The notes under the pieces are model-generated. The model was not told the DNA's origin. It saw only the letters and a list, made by a program, of their open reading frames with translations, and searched no databases. Of a stretch of 64,000 bases of DNA, positions 54,016 to 63,874 are shown in pieces. The stretch spans positions 7,414,501 through 7,478,500 of the forward strand of contig JAWHQI010000099.1 of the NCBI GenBank assembly GCA_033032865.1, read 5' to 3'. The stretch comes from Dactylorhiza incarnata (Eukaryota > Streptophyta > Magnoliopsida > Asparagales > Orchidaceae). The position numbers and the translations under genes were made by a program. The first letter of the stretch is position 1, and every line of letters starts with the position of its first letter.

Positions 54016-55018
54016 GTAGACGACTCAGCCTTAATCATTTACGTGTTTGGGGTTGTCCTGCAGAAGTCCGTTTATACAACCCATTGGAAAGTAAGATCGC
54101 CCTTAGGTCTTGTCGTTGTTATTTCATAGGCTACCCAGATCACTCCAAGGGATTTAAGTTCTATTCCCCTTTAGGAGGACCCAGATTGTGGGCTCTCAAA
54201 CAACCAAATTTTTAGAGTTTGACATCGCTGACGAACCGATTTTCTCTCGTACTATAAATGAAGTCGAGGAAGTCGCGCCTATTAATTTATCTGTGCCCTT
54301 GGTAGGAAATCTTGTGGTGCCTGAACCCGTGATGGAGCATGTGGAGGATATGGATCCGGTTTTACTACTGATCCCAGTTGAGGTTCTTCCGCAAGTTCAG
54401 GAGGTTCATCCACCCGTTATGAGATCCACTAGGGAGAGAAGGCCTGTAATTTCCTCAGACTATGAAGTCTATCTAGGAGAGAGTGATTTTGACATAAGTC
54501 ATGTAGTTGACCCAGTGACATTTGAGGAGGATATGTTTGGACCTCAAACTGAAACTGATCATGCGATGAAAGGCGAGATGGAGTCCATGAAGCTGAATAG
54601 GGGTTGGGAATTAGTTGAGTTACCCAAAGGTTGTAAGCCAATTGGTTCTAAATGGGTGTTTAAGACCAAGAAAGACTCCAAAGGAAAGGTCGAGCGGTAT
54701 AAGGCAAGACTGGTTGCCAAAGGATTTACGCAGAGAGAAGGAATCGATTATAACGAAACCTTTTCTCTCGTTTTCTCTAAAGACTCTTTCAGAGTGATAG
54801 TGGAACTAGTAGCTCATTATGATTTGGAGCTACACCAGATGGATGTAAAGACCGCATTTCTGAATGGTGGTCTTGCCGAAGAAGTCTATATGGTGCAGCC
54901 TGAGGGATTCAAGTCTGGTTATTCCGACCAGCTTGTGTATAAACTTAATAAATCCATATATGGTCTGAAGCAAGCTTCTAGATAGTGGTATCTGAAATTC
55001 GATGAGGTGGTAACTTCT
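54016..55018 (+). pseudogene. Copia pol fragment (integrase end and start of reverse transcriptase)
   Basis: It begins inside integrase (SLNHLRVWGCPAEVRLYNP, CYFIGYPDHSKGFKFYSP). An acidic linker and the RT N-terminal part follow: WELVELPKGCKPIGSKWVFKTKKD, YKARLVAKGFTQREGIDYNETF, LHQMDVKTAFLNG, SIYGLKQASR. A stop (54983-54985, Gln expected) follows, then WYLKFDEVVTS. The fragment is cut at 55018 by element Y before the YVDD box, and at its start by repeat Z. One long frame is open from 54188 to 54985, so it decayed little before it was split. Confidence 0.85.
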
Positions 55019-56771
55019 TGTTGGGAAAACCCCCTTTGATTTAACTAAACAAATTCACTAAAAGTGATTTTATCTCTTAGGATTGAATTACCCAGTGTAT
55101 AGTGAGGGTAATCTGGTCATTAGATATCTTAGGATATCACACTCAAACTAGGGTGTCAAGACCAAGTCAAGAGAAGCAAAATTTAGGCAAAGTTAACACT
55201 TTCGTCGAATAGAATTCGAAGCAACGTCAAGTTATTGTCGACCCTACTCTGACTAGAAGTCCAAGTAGTTCACCCCTCTGTCGAAGTAATCCAAGTCGAC
55301 GTTACGTCAAATAGATATCGACGCAGAGGTCATGGACTTGTCGGAGTACTTGAAGAAGTTGACGCAACTTCTACTTCAACTCAGAGTAGAAGGAAGTGTC
55401 TATCGGAGTAATCTAAAGTCAATGCAACATCGACTTCATCTCGACGCAAATAATGATGTTCAGAGCCAAGCGATCAACTCGATGGTTACATCGTTTGGGT
55501 ATCGACGCAACATCGATTAGTTGAGTTCAGTCAGAGCAAGCATGAATTTGAAGCTGCTCCTACAAGAACTCGAAGGTGCGTCGATAAGAGGGGAAGTGAA
55601 CTCGACGCTACGTCGAATACAGTCCGAAAAGGAAAACCTTTTCAGCTATCATTTTTGACCCTCTCTTATGGCCCACCTCTCTCAAGGTCGTTCCCTAACG
55701 GCTCATTAATTGCTTCAAATAGACAGAAGAAATACAAGAAGACAAAAAGCTTTCTTGGAAATATGCTTAAGGTTGGTGAACGGGTGGGGAATTAAAGAAG
55801 GAAAGAAAGAGATTGTTCAAGACAAAAATACTTTTTCAGGTCTTACCAGAAGGGGAAATTAAATTCAAAATTGAAGAGAGACAATAAAAGGGCAGAGAAG
55901 AAGGAGACAAATCACAACATTCATTACGATCGGCTGAACCATTCCCTCTAGGGTTTTCTCTTCTTCTTCCTCCCTCAGGAACCTTAACTGAGATTATACA
56001 GAGAAGATAAGAACAACAACTCATCACAATCATATATCAAACTGATCTTAATCAGAAAAGAAGCACAAAGGAGCTGAAAGATGTTCTTCATCACCATTAC
56101 ATAACAGCCAGATCTCAATCAACAGAATCACAAAGGATCTGACAATCAAAGCTCCTGCAAAACATCACTATTATAAGCAGGAGTTAATCAAGGGCAGATC
56201 CATTGATAGATACAAGAAGCTGTGTATCATACAACTTTCATAAGAATTCTGATAACAGAATTCCTACACCATTTCTCTTCCCCCTTCTCTCTCTAATTCC
56301 CTTCTGTAAAAGAGTTTTGTTAATCCCTCTTCAAAGGATTCAGTGGTTCATGATCTCCTTATCAAAAGATCTGGTGATTCTAGATCTCATTATCAAAAGA
56401 TCTTGTGGTTCATGATCTCCTGGTCAAAAGATCAGTGGTTCTAAGAGTCTCCTTACCAAAAGACTCAGGCACAGTGGTGCATCCCTACCAGGTGGTTGAA
56501 AAGGGGAGTACCCACATTTTGGGGAACCTCTATAAAAATTCTGGGTGTCATCTGGTTTGCTAATTTTCTGTGTTGTCCCTTATAGCTAGTTTGCTTTACT
56601 GTTCTCTGCTTTATATTTCAGCACTATTTTATTCTGCCTGAGATCTTGTTTAAGCATAAATCCTTAGATTATTTTATTGTTTTCACAGTTAGAATAGGAA
56701 TAATTTTTAAATCTCTATTCACCCCCCCCCCCCTCTCTAGAGGATTCTCAGAGGCACACTGTGCACTTTCA
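55019..56771 (+). repeat. 5' LTR of copia element Y, plus strand
   Basis: It starts TGTTGGGAAAACCCCC and ends CTTTCA directly before ATTGGTATCAGAGG. It contains TCGA dyads (55203-55620), several with a 7-bp spacer and some spaced 33 bp apart, 'atctccttatcaaaagatct' repeats (56335-56465) and a run of 12 C (56722-56733). It matches the minus-strand copy at 31387-34736. Confidence 0.88.
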
Positions 56772-56773
56772 AT

Positions 56774-56785
56774 TGGTATCAGAGG
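56774..56785 (+). other. Primer-binding site of element Y
   Basis: TGGTATCAGAGG, eleven of twelve bases as in the initiator tRNA-Met complement. The GGTTG target of the nested insertion lies only three bases further on. Confidence 0.8.
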
Positions 56786-56792
56786 GAGGTTG

Positions 56793-58426
56793 TGTTGGAA
56801 CCTTAGGTTTGATTTGAGTTAGGATCCACCTTTAGTGTCTAAGTTTATATTATAATATATCTTATAACTTAGAACAAATCTCATTACGAAAGCAAGCTAA
56901 AAAGAAACACATTTCAATAGGCTGAAAATAAGAGAAGAAATATATTTCATATATTCAATACGTTCGACGAACGTCGAACGGCGCTCAGCATTCGTCGGAC
57001 GGCGCTCGACGAAATATCAAGGAAGCAGCGGTCGACAAATTCCTCAGATCTCAGCGATCGATGAACAGCTCAGCAGTCTGCGTTCGACGAAATCCCAGCA
57101 GCGCTCGACGAAAGTCCTCTGCAGTTAATCAATGCTCAGAATATCATTTGGCGAGCTCAGCCCGACAAATGACGAGCTGAGGTCGACGAATTTCTGCAGC
57201 ATTTATTTTATATCATTTAACTCGACTAAATATTATATATTTGTTGTCAGATTTATTTAAAGCAATATTTTATTTATCCTATTTATATATTGCTATATAT
57301 ATTGTTGATCTGACCTTACAGCGTGCAAACATTAATTAATATAGCCGTTGGCAGAAACATTAAATGCTATAGCCGTTGCAGCAAGCTAAAGAAAGAAATG
57401 TGTCTGCTCGAGGATCTGGAAAAATGAAAGAGATAATATATCCTTTCCTCTTTGGTCAGCAAGGATTCAAATTAAACGAAAGAAGACAATAGCTCTTTTA
57501 CACGTCAACAGGAAACAACTTATTATATAGCAGATATATATTACAGTAGATAATATATATCGGAATAGATATATAGTTGTTATCTCTCGACAAATTACAT
57601 ATATATATATTGATGTACAGATTTTATATAGATAAGAGCATATACATATCATATTTTGCTGTACAGGAAGAAGAAGAAGAAGAGAAACAGAGGAGCAAAA
57701 AGAAGCAGATCAAATTTATATTACATCTTCTTTTTGCCTAACTTTTCTCTTGCAGATCATATACAACCTGAGACACCAAATCAAATATCATTTGCTCATG
57801 GATCTAAAACTGCAAGAAGAAGAACAGAGGATTTGGAATCAAGAGAAGGAGTCTCCACAAGCTGTCATCAAACTACATCAGACAGGGGGAGCTCTCTTCA
57901 ACATATTCATCAAGAGTCTTCCCAGCAAAAGAGAAGAACAACATCTGTTTTTGTTTTCTTTTATTTCCTTCCCATCTTGTAAAAGGTTAAAACTCCCTTC
58001 AAAAGTTTACTCCCGGTGACAGGCCACCTTAACAAAAACCCGCAGCTTGGTTTGTAAGCACCTTATCAAAAGCTTATAGGTGAATTGGGCACCTGATCAA
58101 AACTCCTATTGGTGTGTGGACACCTTATCAAAATCACCTTGGTGTGAGGGCACCTTATCAACAAACCTCCTAGTGGATCCTACCAAGTGTGGTAGAAGAG
58201 TAGATGTACCCAGTTGAGGGGAACTACTATATATCTTGTGTCATCTGGTTGTGCTTTGGTTTGCTTTATTTTATTTCTTATTTGTGTTTTGTATTTTATG
58301 CACTCTTACTGTTTGTAGTTATTACTCATACAACACATATATATATATATATATATGTCATTTATTTTAAAACAAAGTTAAACAAGAGTTTTAATAATAA
58401 GAATAAAAACTTAAACTCTCCTTTCA
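56793..58426 (+). repeat. 5' LTR of the gag-only element
   Basis: 1,634 bp. It carries TCGA dyads at 56960-57200 ('gttcgacgaacgtcgaacg', 'gtcgacgaa'), a long AT-rich middle with 'tatatata' tracts, and 'gcaccttatcaaaa' repeats at 58050-58165. Confidence 0.9.
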
Positions 58427-58577
58427 ATTGGTATCAAAGCAGGTTGATTTTATCAATCACCCTCATCAGAGCATATCAATTGTCACTTTCAATTGGTATC
58501 AGAGGAGGCTGATTTTATTTTTTCAATTTCTTGCACCTGATACTCAATTGAACCCTTTCAATTGGTATCAGAGGAAG
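58421..58577 (+). repeat. Three consecutive LTR-end/PBS copies in the leader
   Basis: The motif CTTTCAATTGGTATCA occurs at 58421, 58486 and 58555. The embedded primer sites are 58429-58440 (TGGTATCAAAGC), 58494-58505 (TGGTATCAGAGG) and 58563-58574 (TGGTATCAGAGG). Each is followed by a 'ggttgatttt'-like stretch, so a leader unit of about 65-70 bp is tandemly repeated. The 3' LTR is not followed by such copies. Confidence 0.9.
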
Positions 58578-58666
58578 TTGATTTTTCACACAGGCTAACA
58601 CCTGAAATCACAAAGATCACTTAGTTCTTATTTTGTTTTGTTGTAAAAAGGTTTTTCAAAAATTTG

Positions 58667-59248
58667 ATGGCACTAGCAGATTTTACTTGTTCAGATCCAC
58701 CTTTATGTAATTTGGATAAATTTGATTTATGGCAAGTTAGAATCAAATTATATATGAATGCAATAGATGATGATATCTACAAATCTGTTTTAACAGGAAC
58801 TCAATCTTCAATCTCTTCATCTGATGATCAAGAAAAGTTGATCAGTGCTGATGCCATGGCCATGAAGATATTGGCTAAATCAATGTCCAAAGACATTCTT
58901 CTCAAAGTGTCTGATTGCACTTCAGCAAAGAGCATCTGGAACTCTCTCTCTAGGATGGTAAATGAATCATCTTCTTCCTCTTCCACTAACATTATTTTTT
59001 ATGCAGAACCATTAGTTACTCTAACTAAAGAAGAAGAAAAGGAAGAACAAAAAGCCACAGATTTCTGCATGTTGGCTATATATGGTTCAGATTACACATC
59101 AGAATCTGAATATAAAACAGAAAAGGTAAAAGAGGTATCTTCACATTTTATTTCTACCTCTGATGATAAATCTGTTTTCAATTCATTATGTACAGATTTC
59201 ATAATTGCTGAAAATTACAATTCTGAAAATAAAATTAGAAAAAGTTAA
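58667..59248 (+). CDS. Shortened gag of the non-autonomous element
   Basis: The ATG at 58667 starts MALADFTCSDPPLCNLDKF; a TTG one codon earlier is not needed. The first 110 residues parallel the N-terminus of Y gag (LWQVRIKLYMNAIDDDIY, AMKILAKSMSKDILLKVSDC, AKSIWNSLSRMV). The middle and zinc knuckle of a normal gag are missing; instead the chain runs into an acidic Ser/Glu/Lys-rich tail ending NKIRKS. The open frame is 193 codons. It may be a product of internal deletion. Decayed gag-like coding continues to about 59400 with stops. Confidence 0.7.
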   Translation: MALADFTCSDPPLCNLDKFDLWQVRIKLYMNAIDDDIYKSVLTGTQSSISSSDDQEKLISADAMAMKILAKSMSKDILLKVSDCTSAKSIWNSLSRMVNESSSSSSTNIIFYAEPLVTLTKEEEKEEQKATDFCMLAIYGSDYTSESEYKTEKVKEVSSHFISTSDDKSVFNSLCTDFIIAENYNSENKIRKS

Positions 59249-59934
59249 AAATAACTAATTTGATTTCTGAATATAACAAACCTCAAGAAAACTTTACAAC
59301 ATTAGCAGAACACATTATCTGTTTAAAAAATAAGTTCATTAAAGCTAATAAATTTGAAACCTGTTAAGAAGAAAATTCTTTATGTTTAGCAAAATCAATT
59401 TAAAAATTCAAATTTGTATTTCAATGAAATAAAAAGGCCAAAATATCTAATTATAAAACATTTTCTGTTAAAATTTTTATAACTAAATAAGCAGTTTTAT
59501 GATTCTTTGGAATTTTTCTATTTTAAAAGCAATGTCAGATAACTTCACTCTCTTACAGATTTTTTTTCTCCAAAATCAGTTTGAGCATTCTACTCAAGTA
59601 GCATAGATCAAAAATGATCAGAGCTCTGAGTGTGAGTCTCTTCTGATTAAGGGGATTCTATAGAAAGAAGCTACCAGCCTTTGTCTTTTTATTTTCAAAT
59701 TCTTAGAATCTATAACAGCTAGCAATTCACATATTAAAATTCCTATTTAAAATCAAGATTTAGGAAATTAGAAATTGCTTAGTTTTAAAGAAGAAATTTA
59801 AGAAAATAATCTCTATCCCTTTAGCCTTAAGTTAATTCAAGACTTTTTATGCTTAGGTATCCTAAACCAAATAGGGGGAGATTGTTAGAACCTAGTTAAT
59901 TTGGATTAGGATCCCAACTCAAATAGGGGGAGAT
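59249..59934 (+). other. Non-coding interior and PPT of the gag-only element
   Basis: AT-rich, with frames closed by many stops. Two similar lines end it: 'aaatagggggagattgttagaacc' at about 59870 and 'aaatagggggagattgttggaacc' at 59921. The PPT and the first bases of the LTR are thus duplicated 50 bp upstream of the true 3' LTR. Confidence 0.65.
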
Positions 59935-61561
59935 TGTTGGAACCTTAGGTTTGATTTGAGTTAGGATCCACCTTTAGTGTCTAAGTTTATATTATAATAT
60001 ATCTTATAACTTAGAACAAATCTCATTAAGAAAGAAAGTTAAAAAGAAACACATTTTAATAGGCAGAAAATAAGAGAAGAAATATATTTCATATATTCAA
60101 TGCGTTCGACGAACGTCGAACGACGCTCAACATTCGTCGGACGGCGCTGGACGAAATATCAAGGAAGCAGCGGTCGACAAATTCTTCAGATCTCAGCGGT
60201 CGACGAACAGCTCAGCAGTCTGCGTTCGACGAAATCCCAGCAGCGCTCGACGAAAGTCCTCTGTAGTTAATCAATGCTCAGAATATCATTTGGCGAGCTT
60301 AGCCCGGCGAATGACGAGCTGAGGTCGACGAATTTCTGCAGTATTTATTTTATATCATTTAGCTCGACTAAATATTATATATTTGCTGTCAGATTTATTT
60401 AAAGCAATATTTTATTTATCCTATTTATATATTATTATATATATATTGTTGATCTGACCTTACAGTGTGCAAACATTAATTAATATAGCCGTTGGCAGAA
60501 ACATTTAATGCTATAGCTGTTGCAGCAAGCTAAAGAAAGAAATGTGTCTGCTCGAGGATCTGGAAAAATGAAAGAGATAATATATCCTTTCCTCTTTGGT
60601 CAGCAAGGATTCAAATTAGACGAAAGAAGACAATAGCTCTTTTACACGTCAGCAGGAAACAACTTATTATATAGCAGATATATATTACAACAGATAATAT
60701 ATATATCAGAATAGATATATAGCTATTATCTCTCGACAGATTACATATATATATATTGCTGTACAGATTTTATATAGATAAGAGCATATACATATCATAT
60801 TTTGCTGTACAGGAAGAAGAAGAAGAGAAACAGAGGAGCAAAAAGAAGTAGATCAAATTTATATTACATCTTCTTTTTGCCTAACTTTTCTCTTGCAGAT
60901 CATATACAACCTGAGACACCAAATAAAATATCATTTGCTCAGGGTTCTAAAACTGCAAGAAGAAGAACAGAGGATTTGGAATCAAGAGAAGGAGCCTCCA
61001 CAAGCTGTCATCAAACTACATCAGACAGGAGGAGCTCTCTTCAACATATTCATCAAGAGTCTTCGCAGCAAAAGAGAAGAACAACATCTGTTTTTGTTTT
61101 CTTTTATTTCCTTCCCATCTTGTAAAGGGTTAAAAATCCCTTCAAAAGTTTACTCCCGGTGACAGGCCACCTTAGCAAAAACCCGCAGCTTGGTTTATAA
61201 GCACCTTATCAAAAGATTATAGGTGAATTGGGCACCTGATCAAAACTCCCATTGGTGTGTGGACACCTTATCAAAATCACCTTGGTGTGAGGGCACCTTA
61301 TCAACAAACCTCCAAGTGGATCCTACCAAGTGTGGTAGAAGAGTAGATGCACCCAGTTGAGGGGAACTACTATATATCTTGTGTCATCTGGTTGTGCTTT
61401 GGTTTGCTTTGTTTTATTTCTTATTTGTGATGTGTATTTTATGCACTCTTACTATTTGTAGTTATTACTCATACAGCACACCTATATATATATCATTTAT
61501 TTTAAAACAAAGTTAAACAAGAGTTTTAATAATAAGAATAAGAACTAAAACTTTCCTTTCA
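59935..61561 (+). repeat. 3' LTR of the gag-only element
   Basis: 1,627 bp, colinear with the 5' LTR, with the same TCGA dyads (60100-60340). It ends CCTTTCA and is followed by the GGTTG duplication and the resumed leader of element Y. Confidence 0.9.
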
Positions 61562-61643
61562 GGTTGATCAATAAAAGGTTAACACCTTGATCAAAAAGAC
61601 CTCCTATACTTTTTTTTTATTTCAAATAAATTTTAAAAGGAAA

Positions 61644-62869
61644 ATGAGCTCTAAGGATTATGCCTCTACAAGACCTCCAGTGTGTAATCTGAATAAGTTT
61701 ATACTCTGGAAGGCCAGAATAAAACTATATATGAACTCTATTGATGTGGAAATTTCAATGTCATCCTCAGAGGTCCTCCAGCCCTGATAAGGAAAGACTC
61801 TACTGGGAAGGTCATACAAACCTCAGTTCCCAGAGCAGGATGGACTGAGGATGAGAAGAAGGTCAAGTCATGTGATGCCAAGGCCATGAACATACTGGTC
61901 TCAACCATGTCTGATGATATATTCCAGAAAGTTGTTGATTGCAACTCTGCAAAAGAGGTCTGGGAATCTCTCTCCAGACTAGTTGAAGGAAGCTCTGATG
62001 AGAGGAAAGACAAAAAGGCTCTTCTCATATCTCAATATGAGAATTTCAAGAAAAAGGCTAATGAAAGCATTACAGAAATGTATGACAGATTCAGCCTCAT
62101 CATAAATGAGCTGAGAGGGCTTAACAAGGAAATCTCTCTGACAGAGATTAATGACAAGCTCCTCATGTGCTTCCCTGGCACATGGGACTCTAAAATCTGG
62201 GCTATCAGAGATTCTTCATGCCTCAGGGAGATATCAACTGATGCTCTCCTAGGAAAGCTCAAATCCTATGAGCTCCTACTGAAAAGCAGGGTTGAGTCAG
62301 AAGCCCAAGAAAGGACACTTACTTTCAAAGAGAGGACTCTTGCATTAAAAAGTGCAGAAGCAGAGTCCTCCACTACTGAAGAAGAAATGCTTAATCTCTT
62401 GGCTGAGAGATTCAAGAAGTGGGCCAGGACAGAAGATTCCAGAAGGAGAGAGAGGAGCTCAAGCAAGCCAAGGTATGACAAAACTCCTAAACATGAGATA
62501 ATTTGTTTTTCTTGCAGAAAGCCAGGACATATTTCTACTGAATGTCCTGAGGAAGACAAGATCAAGAAAAACAAGCAGATGAAGGAGCACAGGAAAAAAT
62601 CCTTCATGAGAAAGGAGAAGAAAGGAGAGAGAGGTCTCTTAGCTGAGACCTGGAGTGATTCAGATTCAGAATCAAGTTCCTCCTCATCTGATGATGATGA
62701 AGATGGTGGACCAGAAGAAGCCTGCTTAATGGCTTTTGAAGATCCCACTAATGAAATTGAGGTAAGCATCTTTGAAGACCTTGATTTTTCTTCAAAAGAT
62801 TTTAAAGGATGTTTTAAAGAATTTTGCCAAGATTACATCAACAATCAAAAGGAACTAAATCTAAAATAA
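61644..62869 (+). pseudogene. Copia element Y gag, with a 1-nt deletion
   Basis: ATG at 61644 (MSSKDYASTRPPVCNLNKF). The frame shifts near 61754, where one base is missing compared with the minus-strand copy, and continues from about 61760 to 62869. UBN2-type gag: AKAMNILVSTMSDDIFQKVV, AKEVWESLSRLVEGS, YDRFSLIINELR, LLMCFPGTWDSK. A zinc knuckle CFSCRKPGHISTEC follows at about 62504-62550. An acidic Ser/Asp/Glu tract ends the domain. The stop at 62867-62869 appears premature, because gag-like sequence continues in other frames. Confidence 0.82.
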
Positions 62870-63874
62870 AAGTTCTTAGTAAGGATCCTTCATTCTCAGT
62901 TAACAATGATCTGAAATGTGAACTGCTTGAGAAAGAAAATGAAATAGATCTCTTAGATAATGAAAATTCAGATCTAAGGAAAGAAGTCTCAAAGGCAAAA
63001 GCCTTTGAAGACTCCCTCAATGGAAGGAGCTAAAAGATCAAAGAGATTTCACAAAATCTCTCCAAGAGATTTAATCATCTTAATCAAGAATCACAATCAC
63101 TCACTAGCAAACTTGCTTGTGATAGACCAGTAACATCTTCTAGGTCTAGGCCTAATAATATATCAGAATCATGTGAAGAACATGAGAAAGATAACCCTAA
63201 ATAAACTCACCACATTTAATAGGGTAGACACTAGTGATGAACTAGGAATCCTAGGTAAACAACCCTTGGAAAATTTAGATTTGAAGAATGAGTGTGCTAC
63301 ATGCAGAAGTTATAAAATTGAAATAGAAGAGATGGATGAAACTTTTGAGGAATATAGAAATGATTACCAAGCTCATATTGACTCTGTCATTTCCACTCTT
63401 AAAAACAACACAAATGCCTACAATAAACCTAGACATGATTTAATGATCAAGAATGATAAATTAAGGTCAGAAATCAACTTGCTTAAGAAAATTATAAATT
63501 CAAATTCACAAACACTGAATGATATGAATCATACGTCGAATAGAACTCGACGCAATTTTAAGAATGCGTCGAATGCATCTCGACGGACTCCAGCATATGC
63601 GTCGACATCATCTCAAAGCAACTATGTGGGTGTGTCGAACTACACTCGACATAACCAATATCATACTTTGAATGATTATCGACGGGATTATGCAGATACA
63701 TCGAATTGCACTCGATGCAACTCTAAAACTACGTCGATTTCTTCTCGATGCATATTTCCTGCACTAAATCACCAAACACCAAAACCTTCTTTTTCTATCC
63801 CAAGATGTTTTTGCTGCTCCAGACAAGGACATACTGCAATTGCTGGCATACCAATGCAACACTTCTTCACCTAA
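62870..63874 (+). pseudogene. Element Y gag C-terminal extension with 33-bp coding repeat
   Basis: Coiled, charged sequence continues with further frame changes: 62824-63033 (VNNDLKCELLEKENEIDLLDN...) and then one open frame 63173-63874. The latter has CATCRSYKIEIEEMDETFEEY, a Leu/Asn-rich helix and a seven-unit 11-residue repeat (63534-63764). It ends with a second zinc-knuckle-like CFCCSRQGHTAIA before a stop at 63872-63874. Long coiled gag extensions with a second CCHC are seen in SIRE-type plant copia elements; this assignment is an inference. Protease should follow off-window. Confidence 0.65.
63534..63764 (+). repeat. 33-bp in-frame coding minisatellite with TCGA-N7-TCGA dyads
   Basis: Units begin at 63534, 63567, 63600, 63633, 63666, 63699 and 63732, exactly 33 bp (11 codons) apart. 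Each starts with a 19-bp dyad: CGTCGA-N7-TCGACG in units 1 and 2, TGTCGA-N7-TCGACA in unit 4, CATCGA-N7-TCGATG in unit 6, near-dyads in 5 and 7, one arm lost in unit 3. The protein units read TSNRTRRNFKN, ASNASRRTPAY and so on. Confidence 0.88.

Larger units (their letters stand above)
56793..61561 (+). mobile_element. Non-autonomous gag-only copia element in the leader of Y, 4.77 kb
   Basis: Two LTRs (56793-58426 and 59935-61561; TGTTGGAACC...CCTTTCA) surround only 1.5 kb of interior. A perfect GGTTG duplication flanks it (56788-56792 and 61562-61566). The interior has three PBS-like sites, one shortened gag ORF, a non-coding AT-rich tract and a PPT ('aaatagggggagat'). There is no protease, integrase or RT. 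LTRs differ by a few percent by eye. It likely depends on a related autonomous copia element, since its gag N-terminus is recognisably similar to that of Y. Confidence 0.9.

Noticed and set aside
57467..58019. ORFs repeated in both LTRs of the gag-only element (57656-58019 and 60802-61162)
   Set aside because: They lie entirely inside the LTRs in two overlapping frames, with no domain. They reflect LTR duplication, not a gene family.
20146..58574. tRNA genes suggested by TGGTATCAGAGC-type sequences
   Set aside because: These are primer-binding sites complementary to the tRNA 3' end. No cloverleaf can be formed around them.
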